Assembly: GCA_001775965.1 (NCBI GenBank) | Contig: MEZG01000056.1 | Span: 1 to 13,496, forward strand | Origin: Candidatus Bathyarchaeota archaeon RBG_13_60_20 | GTDB taxonomy: Archaea; Thermoproteota; Bathyarchaeia; TCS64 | Reading direction: 5' to 3' | Length of the DNA stretch: 13,496 nucleotides | Part shown: positions 12,599 through 13,496 of the stretch, piece after piece | Layout: each line of letters begins with the position of its first letter | How positions within the stretch are numbered: position 1 is the stretch's first letter | Notes under the pieces: generated by a model | The model's input: only the letters and a program-made list of their open reading frames with translations | Databases searched by the model: none | What the model was told of the DNA's origin: nothing | Position numbers and translations under genes: made by a program

Positions 12599-12650
12599 CC
12601 TCAGCGTTTATGTTGGGTTACATGTGGTTTGAGCCGATTTAAAATATCGG
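12599..12650 (-). promoter_or_regulatory. mmsA promoter with inverted repeat around the TATA box
   Basis: In the 81 bases between the LLM stop and the mmsA ATG, the minus strand has a TATA-like TTTTAAA (about 12644-12638), a predicted start near 12615 and GAGG at 12602-12599. CCGAT (12634-12638) and ATCGG (12646-12650) form an inverted repeat with a 7-base spacer that straddles the TATA box. A bound protein would compete with TBP, so this is a plausible operator. A weaker TATA candidate (CATAAAC, about 12612-12606) is also present. Confidence 0.45.
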
Positions 12651-12670
12651 TGCGGAGCAGCGCCCTTTGC

Positions 12671-13495
12671 TTAGAGCCGCGGCGGGCCCGCCCGGACCCG
12701 GGTCCTCATCTCCTCCAGTGGCCCCCTCCAGCTGTTGACGTCCTCGGACCACCATGTGGCCCCGGCGAGGCGCCACGGCTCGACGAGCCCCGCACCGGCC
12801 TCCGGGTCCCCCGGGGTCTGGCCTCCCGCGACGGCGTCGAAGGGCGCCGTCGATGTGCGGTGCACCTTGACGTAACTGAGGATGCCCCTCAGGTCCTCTG
12901 GAGTCAGGGTGTCGGGCCAGTTGCGGGCGGGGTATACGCCGTCGAACCCGGCGGCCCTGCGCATGGGGGGCCTGCTGGGCCAGAAGCCGCCCACCCATAT
13001 GGGTATCCTGGGCGACTGGAGGGGTCTGGGCGTGAATGTGACCTCCTCAAGCGTGTAGTGTTTCCCGTGGTGCGTCACCGGCTCGCCGCTCCATAGGGCC
13101 GTCATGATGTCCAGGCCCTCGTCCAGCCTCTCCGCCCGGGCCTTGGGGTCAGATTCCTCGCCGAAGGAGGAGAATTCCTCTGGCGGGTTCCCCAGCCCGA
13201 CGCCCATTATGATCCTCCCCTTGGAGAGGTGGTCGAGGGAGGCCATCTCCCGGGCCACCTTCCAGGGGCGCCTCCGGGCTAGGGGCGTGACCATTGCCCC
13301 GATCCTTATTCGGCTGGTGCGCGCAGCGATGGCCGCCAGCGTCACGGTGGGGTCCCCGACGGGGCCATAGCCCTGGAGGTGGTCCCAGGTGAAGAACCCG
13401 TCCCAGCCGGCGTCCTCGGCCTCCGCGGCCAGCTCGGCTACGGTGGCCGGGTCGTGGTAGTCGCCGAAGTTGGGGACGTTTATGCCGTACTTCAT
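12671..13495 (-). CDS. LLM-class flavin/F420-dependent oxidoreductase
   Basis: A 274-residue luciferase-like monooxygenase-fold protein (bacterial luciferase/F420-dependent reductase superfamily, a TIM barrel that binds FMN or F420). Landmarks are MKYGINVPNFGDY at the start, GWDGFFTWDHL (30-40), the long conserved stretch IGAMVTPLARRRPWK then VAREMASLDHLSKGR (65-94), GVGLGNPPEEF (98-108) and PRPLQSPRIPIWVGG (156-170). The gene is complete, with its ATG one base inside the window edge, so the promoter cannot be seen. Archaeal members mostly use F420, but the cofactor and substrate are not readable here. The next gene on the strand is mmsA, 81 bases after this stop and with its own promoter-like DNA, so co-expression is possible but not required. 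Confidence 0.92.
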   Translation of the reverse strand: MKYGINVPNFGDYHDPATVAELAAEAEDAGWDGFFTWDHLQGYGPVGDPTVTLAAIAARTSRIRIGAMVTPLARRRPWKVAREMASLDHLSKGRIIMGVGLGNPPEEFSSFGEESDPKARAERLDEGLDIMTALWSGEPVTHHGKHYTLEEVTFTPRPLQSPRIPIWVGGFWPSRPPMRRAAGFDGVYPARNWPDTLTPEDLRGILSYVKVHRTSTAPFDAVAGGQTPGDPEAGAGLVEPWRLAGATWWSEDVNSWRGPLEEMRTRVRAGPPRL

Positions 13496-13496
13496 G

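Noticed and set aside
10958..13096. A 712-codon open frame on the plus strand across mmsA and the LLM gene
   Set aside because: It is antisense to two clearly recognisable enzymes. Its product is low-complexity and rich in H, P, G, A and L, as expected from the reverse of GC-rich codons, and it matches no known family.

Overview
The window looks like a piece of a GC-rich archaeal chromosome. The evidence is TATA-like boxes centred about 25-30 bases ahead of several start codons (leaderless genes at 2160 and 9351), frequent TTG/GTG starts, heavy use of AGG and ATA codons, T-tracts where transcripts should end, and a bat-type HTH_10 regulator. HTH_10 regulators and DUF3795 proteins are both common in archaea. 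A Thermoproteota-like lineage is plausible, but no marker gene here fixes the taxon.

Left part, plus strand (1-3620): the C-terminal half of one MFS transporter, a complete close paralogue (871-2091), and a group II PLP-dependent amino-acid decarboxylase (2160-3620). A 9-bp inverted repeat then separates this block from a long minus-strand block.

Middle part, minus strand, reading leftwards from 8489: a YtcJ-like amidohydrolase (8489-6894), a methylthioadenosine/SAH-nucleosidase-like protein (6844-6158), an exported, extremely acidic calcium-binding repeat protein (5993-4932), a cysteine-rich DUF3795 protein (4768-4436) and an HTH_10 regulator (4417-3719). The last two are 18 bases apart. 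The repeat protein has one EF-hand-like loop, three 23-residue repeats, ten uniform 22-residue repeats and a terminal half-repeat. Its DNA also shows a 462-bp higher-order period.

An AT-richer island at 8490-9292 carries a divergent promoter and a VapBC-type toxin-antitoxin pair. A perfect 14-bp palindrome lies beside the vapB TATA box, and a hairpin ends on the vapC start codon.

Right part (9351-13495): a class III aminotransferase on the plus strand faces a minus-strand set: an LLM-class flavin/F420 oxidoreductase, a methylmalonate-semialdehyde dehydrogenase (mmsA) and a small ferritin-like helical protein. The dehydrogenase stop codon directly abuts the GTG of the small protein. The small protein and the aminotransferase share a CTAG at their stop codons. 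Aminotransferase plus MmsA would carry a beta-amino acid (beta-alanine or 3-aminoisobutyrate) through a (methyl)malonate semialdehyde to acetyl- or propionyl-CoA; this is inferred from family roles and adjacency.

No intergenic gap exceeds about 165 bases. I saw no rRNA, tRNA, CRISPR array or insertion sequence. The least ordinary items are the calcium-binding repeat gene with its start-stop mini-ORF, the dehydrogenase-coupled degenerate ferritin-like protein, and the regulatory DNA around vapBC and mmsA.
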